A DNA stretch of 64,000 nt from Pseudonocardiaceae bacterium (GTDB lineage: Bacteria > Actinomycetota > Actinomycetes > Mycobacteriales > Pseudonocardiaceae), in NCBI GenBank assembly GCA_009377865.1, contig WHTH01000010.1, positions 27,387 through 91,386 on the forward strand, written 5' to 3'. The notes beneath the pieces were generated by a model, which worked only from the letters and a program-made list of their open reading frames with translations, was not told the DNA's origin and ran no database searches. How positions within the stretch are numbered: the stretch's first letter is position 1; each line of letters begins with the position of its first letter. Shown here piece by piece: positions 25,025 to 33,836 of this stretch. The position numbers and the translations under genes are program-made.

Positions 25025-28000
25025 ATGAGCGAGACCGTCGGGACCGCCGCAGCCGAGTCGGCCGGGGGCGGGCAGCCCAAGCGCGCGCTGCGTGTGGAGC
25101 GCGTCTACACCACCGAGGGTCGCCACCCCTACGACGAGGTGACCTGGGAGCGCCGCGACGTCGTCATGACGAACTGGCGTGACGGCACGGTCAACTTCGA
25201 GCAGCGGGGTGTCGAGTTCCCCGACTTCTGGTCGGTCAACGCGGTCAACATCGTGACCAGCAAGTACTTCCGCGGCGCGCCCGGTACCGAGGCGCGCGAG
25301 TCGAGCCTGCGCCAGCTCATCGACCGGGTGGTCGGCGTCTACACCGCCGCCGGCCTCGAGCACGGCTACTTCGGCAACGAGACCGACGCCGAGATCTTCT
25401 CCCACGAGCTGACCTGGATGCTGCTGCACCAGGTGTTCAGCTTCAACTCGCCGGTCTGGTTCAACGTCGGCACGTCCTCGCCACAGCAAGTCTCAGCGTG
25501 TCAGCCCTACGACGCGCTGGTCAGCACTCCGGGTGGAATGGTGCCTATCGGTCACCTCGCCGAGCAGGACGCGGTCGGGACGAAGGTCTACGACGCGCAT
25601 GGGCTCACCCGGGTCATGGCCACCAAGTCCAACGGGGTCAAGGACGTGCTGCGGATCCACACGAAGGCCGGACACCGGCTGGACGTCACGGCCGACCACC
25701 TCGTGTGGCGTTCCAGCGGTGAGGGGTGCGGCAGGTTCGTGCCCGCTGGCGAACTCCGATCAGGGGACAAGCTCGAGTGGCACCGGCGGTCCGCATTCGG
25801 GGGTGATGAGATCGACTCCCGGACCATCGCGGAGGCCGCGCTGGCGGGATGGCTGCAGGCGGACGGCTTCGTCGGGCAGTACACCGGCACGAACCGGTCA
25901 CTGACGATCGAGGCCATGACCGTCACCGACGCCGAACTGGCCTGGGTGTCCCAAGCGCTCGACCAGGTCTTTCCCGATGTCCACCGGCACGAGAGGTGCG
26001 TGGCCACGCAGGACACGTCGCTGGACTGTCGGCGGACTCGGCTGTACGGAACGTCACTCGGCGAGTTCGTCGAGCGGTGGGGCCTCAGGGCACGCGGCAC
26101 GGACATGTGGGTGCCGCAGGAGCTGTTCAATGCGCCGTTGCCGGTCGTAGCCGCGTACCTGCGGAGCCTCTTCCAAGCTGAGGGCTACGTGTCGCCACGA
26201 GGACGTTCAACTCTTGTTGGTCTGAGCATGATCGGCGAGGAATTGGTCCGCGGCATCCAGGCGCTGCTTGCGCGGTTCGGCATCTTCGCGCGGGTGGGCC
26301 GCAAGATCGAGAAGCGTGCCGACCGCCATGACCTGTGGGGTATCCGGATTCAGAGTGCTGGCGACCGCAGGCTCTTCGCCGACGAGATCGGCTTCATCGA
26401 CCCGGTGAAGGCCGGCAAGCTGGAAGTGTCGTTCGACCTCCCCGGGCAGCCCGCGCGAGACGTCAAGCAACTCCAGATCGCCCGGATCGAGCAGCGCGGT
26501 GCGATGGAGGTCTATGACATCCAGACCGAGTCGGGTGAGTACCTGTCGAGCAACCTCCGGGTGCACAACTGCTTCATCCTTTCGGTTGATGACACGATGG
26601 AGTCGATCCTCAACTGGTACCGGGAAGAGGGGCTGATATTCAAGGGTGGCTCTGGAGCGGGCCTGAACCTGTCGCGGATCCGTTCGTCGAAGGAACTGCT
26701 GTCCTCCGGCGGCACCGCCTCGGGACCGGTGTCGTTCATGCGCGGGGCCGACGCCTCCGCGGGGACCATCAAGTCCGGCGGTGCCACCCGGCGTGCGGCC
26801 AAGATGGTCGTGCTCGACGTCGACCACCCCGACATCGGCGAGTTCGTCGAGACGAAGGCTGCCGAGGAACGCAAGATCAAGGTGCTGCGCGACGCGGGCT
26901 ACGACATGGACCTCGGCGGCAAGGACAGCACGTCGGTGCAGTACCAGAACGCGAACAACTCGGTGCGGGTGTCCGACGAGTTCATGCGTGCGGTGGAGAC
27001 CGACGGCGAGTTCGGGTTGCGGACCCGGATGACCGGCGAGGTCGTCGAGACGGTGCGCGCCAAGGACCTGTTCCGTGACATCACCCAGGCCGCCTGGGAG
27101 TGCGCCGACCCCGGGTTGCAGTACGACGACACCATCAACGACTGGCACACCTGCCCGGAATCGGGACGTATCACGGCATCTAATCCGTGTTCCGAATTCC
27201 TTCATCTCGACAATTCCAGTTGCAATTTGGCGTCGATCAATCTCATGAAGTTCCTTCGTGAGGACCTCACATTCGATGCCGAGCTCTTCACCAAGACGGT
27301 CGAGCTGATCACCACCGCGATGGACATCTCGATCTGCTTCGCGGACTTCCCGACGGAGAAGATCACCGAGGTGACCCGGGCGTTCCGGCAACTCGGTATC
27401 GGATACGCCAACCTCGGGGCACTCCTGATGGCGACCGGACACGCTTACGACTCCGATGGCGGTCGGGCACTGGCGGCCTCGATCACCTCGCTGATGACGG
27501 GTACCGCCTACAAGCGATCCGCCGAGCTGGCCGGGGTCGTCGGACCGTACGAGGGTTATGACCGCAACGCAGCCCCGCACCAGCGGGTGATGCGCAAGCA
27601 TGCGGCGGCCAACGACCTGGTCCGCACCTATGACCACAACGATTCCGTCGTGCAGAAAGCCGCGGCCAGAGTGTGGCAGGAAAGTATCCGGACCGGTGAG
27701 CGGCAGGGCTGGCGAAACGCACAAGCCAGTGTGATCGCGCCGACTGGCACAATTTCGTTTATGCTAGATAGCGACACCACCGGAATCGAGCCGGACTTCT
27801 CGCTGGTGAAATACAAGAAGCTCGTCGGGGGCGGGTCGATGCAGATCGTCAACCAGACGGTGCCCAAGGCGCTGGCGTCACTGGGCTACCAGGACGAGCA
27901 GAGCGAGGCGATCGTGGAGTACATCGCCGAGCACGGCCACGTCATCGACGCTCCGGGGCTGCGGCCCGAGCACTACTCGGTGTTCGACTGCGCCATGGGG

Positions 28001-30229
28001 GAGCGGGCCATCGCGCCCATGGGCCACGTTCGGATGATGGCGGCGGCGCAGCCGTTCGTCAGCGGCGCCATCAGTAAGTGTGTCATCGGCGAGACTCTGG
28101 TAACCACGGAGGACGGCTTGGTCCGCATCGGTTCGCTCCATCAAGGCGAGGATAACGACAGTTTCCGACCTGAGGTCGTAAAGGTCGGTAGCCTTGGTGG
28201 TCCGCGCAAGACCGATGCGTTCTACTACGGCGGAACGCGACCGGTGCGTGAGGTTGAGCTGCGTTCTGGTCACCGCCTCTCCGGTACGCTGAACCACCGC
28301 CTCATGGTCGCTACTTCAGAGGGACCGGTATGGAGGCCGCTCGCGGAGATCAGGGCGGGCGACTACGTAGCTCTGCAGTACGGTAACGAGATGTGGTCGA
28401 CGTTGTCCGCACGCATCGACAATTTCACGCCATCCGCTCGGTACGGATGTCAGAAGGAGGTGCGTATCCCCGATGAGATGACGGAGGAGCTGGCGTTCCT
28501 GCTCGGTGCGTACGCCGCGGAGGGGCACACCAGCGAAGGAACTTGGTCGGTGGTTATTACCAACTCGGTCGACGTGGTACTTGAGCGGGTGGCAGCGGCA
28601 TGTCGATACGTCTTTGGCATCGAGCCGCGGTTCGAACGCCGGTCTGACAGGTGCCCGCAGGTGATCATCTCGAGCAAGACCGTCGTCGAGTTCTTGCGGC
28701 ACCTCGGTTGTGGCGGACGTGCGTCGCAGAAGCGCATTCCCGATGTCGTCCTTCAATCGCCCAGGGAGATGGTCCTGGCGTTCCTGCAGGGACTGGCCCT
28801 CGACGGCTACGTCCACGTACCAGCCGGGCGGCGCACTGGACAGGCGAAGTGGGCTTTGTGCGTGGACTCTTCCGGGCTGCTCGACGATCTGCAGGCGGTT
28901 CTGACGAACTTGGGTGTGGTGCATGGTCGCGTGGACAAGCTCAACAAGGAGAACGGCAAGACCTACGGAGAGGTGTACGCGTCCGGTGAGCAGGCGCGAC
29001 GGCTCTCGATGCTGGTGCCATTCGTCGAACCCGACAAGGAAGCGAACGCTCGCAGACTTCGGGATCGGTCGTTCGCACACAGCACGGCGGACGTCATTCC
29101 GGGACTCAGTGGTCCGCAGCTGTACGAAGGTATCCCCGAAAGCCGGCGCAACAGCTTCAGGCATCTGCTCGATTTGCGTACCCACAACGTGAGCAGGCGG
29201 ACGGTGGAACGTCTAGCAGAGATACCTGGAGTCCTTTTGCCCGCTTGGGTTGTAGAAGCTCTTCGCGACAACCTACGTTTCAGCCCAGTTGATCATGTCG
29301 ACGACGACATTGGCGACAGCGAGGTATACGATATCTCGGTGCCGGACACACATGCCTTCGTGGGCAACGGGATTGTCAATCACAACACCGTGAACATGCC
29401 GGAGCGGGCCACCGTCGCCGAGGTCGCGGAGATCTACTTCCAGTCCTGGAAGATGGGGCTCAAGGCGCTGGCGATCTACCGGGACAACTGCAAGGTCGGC
29501 CAGCCGCTCTCGACGGGTAAGTCGTCCGCGTCGACCACCGAGGTCGACAAGGCCGTCGCCGAGGCCCGGCCGATCCGCAAGCGGCTGCCCAAGAAACGCC
29601 CGAGCGAGACCGTGTCGTTCGCCGTCGCCGGCGCCGAGGGCTACCTGACCGCGGGGTCCTACCCGGACGACGGCCTGGGCGAGATCTTCGTGAAGATGTC
29701 GAAGCAGGGCTCCACGCTGGCCGGGGTGATGGACGCCTTCTCCATGGCGATCTCGATAGCGCTGCAGTACGGCGTTCCGCTGGAGACCTACGTCTCGAAG
29801 TTCGTCAACATGCGCTTCGAGCCGGCGGGGATGACCGACGACCCGGACATCAGGATGGCGACCAGCGTCGTGGATTACCTGTTCCGCCGGATCGCGCTGG
29901 ACTACCTGCCCTACGAGAAGCGGGCGCAGTTGGGCATCTTCTCCGCCGAGGAGCGCACCGCTGCGGTGAACGGCGATCAAGGCTCGGCGAAGCCCGACGA
30001 GGAGGTCGACGTCGAGGGCATGCGCATCTCGGTGGACTCCACGGCGGTTCTGCCACCGGTGCAGCAGCGGCCAGCTCCGGTGTCGGTCGGTAGTTCCACG
30101 GAGTTGCTGGAGCTGCAGATGGGCAAGGCGGCCGACGCTCCGCTGTGCCTGACCTGCGGCACCAAGATGCGGCCGGCCGGCTCCTGCTACGTCTGCGAGG
30201 GCTGCGGGTCAACCAGCGGCTGCAGCTGA
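25025..30229 (+). CDS. nrdJ: Adenosylcobalamin-dependent ribonucleotide reductase with two inteins
   Basis: The frame encodes 1734 residues; removing two inteins leaves 941, the usual size of class II NrdJ. The enzyme reduces ribonucleotides to deoxyribonucleotides using adenosylcobalamin. Extein landmarks are SA-CFILSVDDTMES with a redox-active Cys, GGSGAGLNLSRIRSS, NPCSEFLHLDNSSCNLASIN with the thiyl-radical Cys, APTGTISFMLD, ISK-TVNMPERA, and the Cys-rich tail LCLTCGTKM to CEGCG. Intein 1 lies at residues 159-515 and intein 2 at 1019-1454. The ATG at 25025 has a GAGG-type ribosome site. Parts of the extein around the NPCSE and GTISF motifs are strikingly AT-rich for this genome. Confidence 0.96.
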   Translation: MSETVGTAAAESAGGGQPKRALRVERVYTTEGRHPYDEVTWERRDVVMTNWRDGTVNFEQRGVEFPDFWSVNAVNIVTSKYFRGAPGTEARESSLRQLIDRVVGVYTAAGLEHGYFGNETDAEIFSHELTWMLLHQVFSFNSPVWFNVGTSSPQQVSACQPYDALVSTPGGMVPIGHLAEQDAVGTKVYDAHGLTRVMATKSNGVKDVLRIHTKAGHRLDVTADHLVWRSSGEGCGRFVPAGELRSGDKLEWHRRSAFGGDEIDSRTIAEAALAGWLQADGFVGQYTGTNRSLTIEAMTVTDAELAWVSQALDQVFPDVHRHERCVATQDTSLDCRRTRLYGTSLGEFVERWGLRARGTDMWVPQELFNAPLPVVAAYLRSLFQAEGYVSPRGRSTLVGLSMIGEELVRGIQALLARFGIFARVGRKIEKRADRHDLWGIRIQSAGDRRLFADEIGFIDPVKAGKLEVSFDLPGQPARDVKQLQIARIEQRGAMEVYDIQTESGEYLSSNLRVHNCFILSVDDTMESILNWYREEGLIFKGGSGAGLNLSRIRSSKELLSSGGTASGPVSFMRGADASAGTIKSGGATRRAAKMVVLDVDHPDIGEFVETKAAEERKIKVLRDAGYDMDLGGKDSTSVQYQNANNSVRVSDEFMRAVETDGEFGLRTRMTGEVVETVRAKDLFRDITQAAWECADPGLQYDDTINDWHTCPESGRITASNPCSEFLHLDNSSCNLASINLMKFLREDLTFDAELFTKTVELITTAMDISICFADFPTEKITEVTRAFRQLGIGYANLGALLMATGHAYDSDGGRALAASITSLMTGTAYKRSAELAGVVGPYEGYDRNAAPHQRVMRKHAAANDLVRTYDHNDSVVQKAAARVWQESIRTGERQGWRNAQASVIAPTGTISFMLDSDTTGIEPDFSLVKYKKLVGGGSMQIVNQTVPKALASLGYQDEQSEAIVEYIAEHGHVIDAPGLRPEHYSVFDCAMGERAIAPMGHVRMMAAAQPFVSGAISKCVIGETLVTTEDGLVRIGSLHQGEDNDSFRPEVVKVGSLGGPRKTDAFYYGGTRPVREVELRSGHRLSGTLNHRLMVATSEGPVWRPLAEIRAGDYVALQYGNEMWSTLSARIDNFTPSARYGCQKEVRIPDEMTEELAFLLGAYAAEGHTSEGTWSVVITNSVDVVLERVAAACRYVFGIEPRFERRSDRCPQVIISSKTVVEFLRHLGCGGRASQKRIPDVVLQSPREMVLAFLQGLALDGYVHVPAGRRTGQAKWALCVDSSGLLDDLQAVLTNLGVVHGRVDKLNKENGKTYGEVYASGEQARRLSMLVPFVEPDKEANARRLRDRSFAHSTADVIPGLSGPQLYEGIPESRRNSFRHLLDLRTHNVSRRTVERLAEIPGVLLPAWVVEALRDNLRFSPVDHVDDDIGDSEVYDISVPDTHAFVGNGIVNHNTVNMPERATVAEVAEIYFQSWKMGLKALAIYRDNCKVGQPLSTGKSSASTTEVDKAVAEARPIRKRLPKKRPSETVSFAVAGAEGYLTAGSYPDDGLGEIFVKMSKQGSTLAGVMDAFSMAISIALQYGVPLETYVSKFVNMRFEPAGMTDDPDIRMATSVVDYLFRRIALDYLPYEKRAQLGIFSAEERTAAVNGDQGSAKPDEEVDVEGMRISVDSTAVLPPVQQRPAPVSVGSSTELLELQMGKAADAPLCLTCGTKMRPAGSCYVCEGCGSTSGCS
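25499..26569 (+). other. Intein 1 of NrdJ (357 aa, LAGLIDADG type)
   Basis: In-frame protein intron, residues 159-515. It begins with Cys (CQPYDALVSTPGGMVPIG, block A), has a block B His (LDVTADHLVW), two endonuclease motifs (LAGWLQADGFV and LRSLFQAEGYV), and block F/G ending EVYDIQ...RVHN before extein Cys. It interrupts SA|CFILSVDD, at the redox-active Cys. All splicing residues are present, so it should splice, and the homing endonuclease looks complete. Confidence 0.92.
28079..29386 (+). other. Intein 2 of NrdJ (436 aa, LAGLIDADG type)
   Basis: In-frame protein intron, residues 1019-1454, inserted at ISK|TVNMP, a well-known RNR intein site. Block A is CVIGETLVTTEDGLVRIGSL, block B LSGTLNHRLMV, endonuclease motifs FLLGAYAAEGHT and FLQGLALDGYV, and block F/G EVYDISVPDTHAFVGNGIVN ending His-Asn before Thr. 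Codon use is noticeably less GC-biased than the flanking extein, in keeping with horizontal spread. Confidence 0.93.
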
Positions 30230-30242
30230 CACGTGAAATGAG

Positions 30243-30277
30243 CGTCGGGCCCGGTGCTGCTGGCGCCGGGCCCGACG
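30243..30277 (+). terminator. Strong hairpin after nrdJ
   Basis: CGTCGGGCCCGG and CCGGGCCCGACG form a perfect 12-bp stem with an 11-base loop, 13 bp after the nrdJ stop. There is no U-run, as is common for actinomycete terminators. Confidence 0.75.
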
Positions 30278-30376
30278 AGCGGGAGGCGGACCTCCTGCTC
30301 CCCTTGGAGGGATAAGCATCGTGGCCCGCCGCCCGCTCGGCATGCAAGTGCGCCGAGCGGAGGGGAGGTGAGTTCG

Positions 30377-30640
30377 ATGTCCAAGGGAGCGCGCGTAGAC
30401 GTGCGGGAGCCGCTGGCGCGGCTGACGTCCTCGCAGTGTTCCGCCTGCTCACCGGGGCCGGGTACCTGCGGCGCCGGATCGCCACCTCACTGGCACGTCG
30501 CAGTCGCAGGTCTCGGAGGTCGTACACGGCCGCCAGATCATGGCCTACGACGTGATCATGCACATCGCAGACGGGTCGACTTTGATGATGTCCCTGGCGG
30601 GTGCAATGCCCGAGGAAAGCCAGCGAGTTTGGCATCGCGT
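30377..30640 (+). pseudogene. Decayed N-terminal fragment of an XRE-TPR regulator
   Basis: An ATG with a good ribosome site (GGGGAGGTG) opens MSKGARVDVREPLARLTS. Shifting frames then recovers VFRLLTGAGYLRRRIATSL, SQSQVSEVVHGRQIMAYDVI and MHIADG, which line up with YRLLIESGIPQREIAQATGQ, SQSEVSDIRAGRRVLGYDVL and VRIADG in the intact regulator at 30744-32036, on the other strand. Two frame changes, and loss of the TPR part, show decay. 30641-30743 holds nothing I can identify. Confidence 0.65.
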
Positions 30641-30743
30641 TCGGCGCGGCCGGCGGCCGCATTTTCGCCGCACAACCTGACCGTGCTGAACTGGTAAAAC
30701 GAGAGTGGACCACTCGCCGAGCACGCGAGTCCGGGCCGCGAGC

Positions 30744-32036
30744 CTAGGCCTGCGCAACGGCGCGTGCCCGGTGCGCGAGGTCGTGTTGCCCCCGTTGCGC
30801 CAGGGCCTGGCCGAGCGGGGCCAACATGGTACGCGGTCGCGCTGACGGCAACTCGGACACCTCAGCGATTGCCTTGTCTGCCAGCTTGGCTGTGTCCGGC
30901 TCGCCGGTTTGGGCGTGAATTGTGGCCAGGAGGATACGAGCTTCTACGGCATCGCGCCGGTCATCGGTTTTAGACCAAGTACCGAGCGATGACTTTGCGA
31001 AGGCCGCAGCGGTATCTAGGTTGCCGAGTTGATTATGAACCCAAGCGGTCGCGTAGTCCGCATCAGCGGCGTCAAACACGTCAGGCGGCTCCCAGCCGTC
31101 ACGAGCCCGCGTTAGCTCATACCGCGCATCAGTGCTCCGGTTCATCCGCGCAAATGATATGGCAGACTCCATATGCAGCCAAGCGCCCAAGACGGTGACT
31201 GTGGGGTCGCCCGTCGGCAGATCGGTTAGTTTCGCTTGTGCCAGTTGGAACAGTTTGAGCCCGTCATTCGGGGCATCAGCCTCGTTCATCGCAATACCGG
31301 CATGTCGTACCGCGTAACACGTCGCGTAAGAGTCGCGAGCACACCTGCCCAACTCCATGGCCCGCCCGAAGTGGGCGCGTGCCGCATCCGGCGCCATCAC
31401 GTCGTGGTAGGCCCAACCGGCGACCGTGTGCAACTCGGCCAACGCCGACCCGAGTTGCGCTTTGACCGCATCGGTTCCGGGCACCGTCAGCAACCGGGTG
31501 TAGTTGCGGGCAGTGGTGCCGATGGCGTCGGCCTGCCCGCCGTACTGCCGCGCGAGGGTGCGCATGGTCGCGGTGAGGTCCCGCAATGCGGTCACGTCGC
31601 TAGCGGCGAGTTTCGTGGGGAGGACGGGCGCCGGAGCATTGCTCGGTGCATCGAGCAGTTCGCGCAGCACCGGGTGACCCCATGTCACCGCCCCGGCTAC
31701 GGCCATGACGAAATTGCGGCGCTTCACGGCTTCGGTCACCTCCTCTGCCCCCAGCTCGCCCGCTGCGCGGGCTCGCGCTTCATCGTACCGGCCGGTAGGT
31801 CCCCAACCGAGTCCCATGAGCCCGCGCTCCACGCCGAGGCCATCAGCGATGCGCACCAGTACGTCATATCCCAGCACCCGGCGCCCGGCGCGTATGTCAG
31901 AGACTTCGCTTTGCGACTGCCCGGTCGCCTGCGCAATCTCGCGCTGCGGGATACCCGACTCGATCAACAGCCGGTACGCCGTGGTGATGTCATGACGGGC
32001 GAGCGCGGTCCGAACATCTGCGGTGACGGTGATCAC
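30744..32036 (-). CDS. XRE-family regulator with TPR-like C-terminal domain
   Basis: A 430-residue actinomycete regulator. The N-terminal helix-turn-helix covers about residues 15-75 (IPQREIAQATGQSQSEVSDI). A long helical region with TPR-like repeats follows (GRAMELGRCARDSYATCYAV, DYATAWVHNQLGNLDTAAAF, ILLATIHAQTGEPDTAKLAD). Proteins of this layout are often found near RiPP and other peptide loci, and here the remains of an FxLD lanthipeptide locus begin 122 bp upstream on the same strand. The regulated genes may therefore be lost. Base composition is lower in GC than nearby backbone genes. Confidence 0.85.
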   Translation of the reverse strand: MITVTADVRTALARHDITTAYRLLIESGIPQREIAQATGQSQSEVSDIRAGRRVLGYDVLVRIADGLGVERGLMGLGWGPTGRYDEARARAAGELGAEEVTEAVKRRNFVMAVAGAVTWGHPVLRELLDAPSNAPAPVLPTKLAASDVTALRDLTATMRTLARQYGGQADAIGTTARNYTRLLTVPGTDAVKAQLGSALAELHTVAGWAYHDVMAPDAARAHFGRAMELGRCARDSYATCYAVRHAGIAMNEADAPNDGLKLFQLAQAKLTDLPTGDPTVTVLGAWLHMESAISFARMNRSTDARYELTRARDGWEPPDVFDAADADYATAWVHNQLGNLDTAAAFAKSSLGTWSKTDDRRDAVEARILLATIHAQTGEPDTAKLADKAIAEVSELPSARPRTMLAPLGQALAQRGQHDLAHRARAVAQA

Positions 32037-32158
32037 GCCCGGAGGCTACCGCGCGGCCTATAGGTTCCGCTGCCCCGTGCCCGTGACCAGCCGCAACCCG
32101 CGCGAACGAGATTCAGCTCCACGAACTCCGTTTACCGAAGCCGACGGTCCTCTGTTGA

Positions 32159-32984
32159 TCACCAGGTGATGGCCAGCTGGGTGTCTGGTCGGTCGATGTG
32201 TGCCGTGGACGGGGTGTGATCATGAGGCGGTCCGGCGGGACGAGCGGTGGTGGTGGGCTGGCCGGGTCGTTCCCGGTCCCAGCGATGCAGCAGGTCGCTG
32301 GCTTGGGCGGCGAGTTTCCCGCTGTCGGGGCCGTGGGCGACGATGCCCAGTTCGTTGGTGTCATCGCTGTGCGGCTGTACTGCGATGTAGGCGATGGTTC
32401 CGCCGTCGTACAGGGTCGCGCCGGCCCACCGCAGTGCCGGGTCGAGCAGGCCGCTGGTGCGTGCCGCAGAACCGACGGAGAGCCGGCCGACGCTGCTGGG
32501 GCTGTCGGTGGTGGCGAGCCACAGGTCGAGGTGTTCGGCGGGCTCCTTTCACCTCGACCGTGTGGTATCCGGCCGCGGCGAGGCCGTCGCGGGCTCCGGT
32601 GGCGAGGTCGTCGTCGAGCTCGATGGTGACGACCTCGCCGGTGGGTCCGGCCAGTTCGGCGCGCAGTGCGGCGTTGATGCCGGTGGCCGCGCCGATCTCG
32701 AGGATGCGGTGGCCGAGTTGGACGTCGAGCAGTTCCAGCATCTCGGCCACGAGGTTGGGGCTGGACGCCGAGGAGACTGAGGTGCCGTCGTCGGCGCGTT
32801 TGGTCACGACGGGCCGGGGTGCGTAGGCCGCTTCGAGGTCCACTCCGGGCAGGAACACGTGCCGCGGCACGGTCCGGAAGGCGTCCTCGACCCGCGCGGT
32901 GCGAAACGTCTTGCGGCCGCGGATGTAGTCGGCCAGGGCCGCGCGCAGCTGCGCGGGATCGGAGCTCGTCGGGTCAGCGGTCAC
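32159..32984 (-). pseudogene. FxLD-system methyltransferase (FxlM-like) with internal deletion
   Basis: The N-terminal half is intact: LRAALADYIRGRKTFRTARV, VPRHVFLPGVDLEAAYAPRP, SSASSPNLVAEMLELLDVQL, and the SAM motif HRILEIGAATGINAALRAEL. After YHTVEVKG (about 32548) the frame changes to EPAEHLDLWLATTD, GRLSVGSAARTSG, LDPALRWAGATLYDGGTIAY, which is the normal C-terminus. Roughly 100 or more residues between are missing. This is the PCMT-like methyltransferase of FxLD lanthipeptide systems, disabled by one out-of-frame deletion. Family naming is from memory. Confidence 0.72.
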
Positions 32985-33271
32985 CGTGCTGACAGTAGTC
33001 GGGCGAGCACGACCGGAGCAGCTGGCGGACTCCGGGCCGGAGGCGTGTTCGTGCTGGAAGACGACCTGGCCGGCTGCTGTGGCCAGCAGGTGCTGGTGCT
33101 CGGCGGCAACGCCCAGGCGGTTGAAGGTGAACAGCAGGTGATGGGCCAGGACGGCCCACAGCCCTCGGGTGAGGGTTCCGTGCTGGGCCAGGAGATCCGG
33201 GTGCCCCAGGAGCAGTCCCAGCTCGCGTCGGTGATCGGTGCGGGCCTGCGCGAGTGGGTCGGGCGACGACG
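32985..33271 (-). pseudogene. C-terminal remnant of a lanthipeptide/thiopeptide-type dehydratase
   Basis: The minus strand, in frame with the downstream methyltransferase remnant, reads SPDPLAQARTDHRRELGLLL, GHPDLLAQHGTLTRGLWAVL, AHHLLFTFNRLGVAAEHQHL and LATAAGQVVFQ. This closely resembles the C-terminal end of the thiopeptide-type bacteriocin biosynthesis domain found in FxLD systems, where the dehydratase precedes the methyltransferase. An in-frame TAG closes it upstream, and the remaining 900 or so residues expected are absent. 33272-33389 contains nothing recognisable. Confidence 0.6.
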
Positions 33272-33389
33272 GCTACGGTCTGATGATCAGGGGAGGTCTC
33301 GACCGGCTGGCGCAACGGTTGACCTCCGCCGGACCGTGAGGCACCGAGCGGGGGACGAGGGGGCGCGTCAGCTGACGGCACGGCGCCTA

Positions 33390-33806
33390 CTATGCAGGGA
33401 AGCGGGCGACGTAGCTGCGCTGCCAGGGGGTCTCGACCGTCCGCGGATCGTAGTGCTTGCGCACGTAGGCCACCGCTTCGCGAGCGGGCACGCCGTCGAG
33501 CACCGCAATGCATGCGAGAGCGGTGCCGGTCCTGCCGCGGCCGCCGGCGCACGCGACCTCCACCCGCTCCGACGCGGCACGGCGCCAAGCTTCGTACAGC
33601 GCATCCTGGGCGTCGCCGCGGTCGGTAGGTAACCGGAAGTCCGGCCAGCGGACCCACCGCGCTGCCCATGACACGGGCGGCGGCTGCTTGTTGAGAAGGT
33701 AGATCCCGAACTCGGGGACGACGCCGTCACACGTTGGGCGGTGCAGCCCCCGGCCACGTACGAGTCGGCCGGACGGTAGGCCCAGGACCCCGCGGGTCGG
33801 CGGCAC
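33390..33806 (-). CDS. Protein-tyrosine-phosphatase-like protein
   Basis: A 138-residue small phosphatase domain. The signature loop VACAGGRGRTG contains the nucleophile Cys 86 and Arg 92 of CX5R(S/T), with GTALACIAVLDG after it. An earlier Asp-containing stretch (DFRLPTDRGDAQDALYEAW) may supply the general acid. It starts at a GTG, and the N-terminus is short compared with larger tyrosine phosphatases. It ends next to the decayed FxLD locus. Substrate is unknown. Confidence 0.75.
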   Translation of the reverse strand: MPPTRGVLGLPSGRLVRGRGLHRPTCDGVVPEFGIYLLNKQPPPVSWAARWVRWPDFRLPTDRGDAQDALYEAWRRAASERVEVACAGGRGRTGTALACIAVLDGVPAREAVAYVRKHYDPRTVETPWQRSYVARFPA

Positions 33807-33836
33807 CCCATCCGCTCACGATCGCCGGGTTACCCT

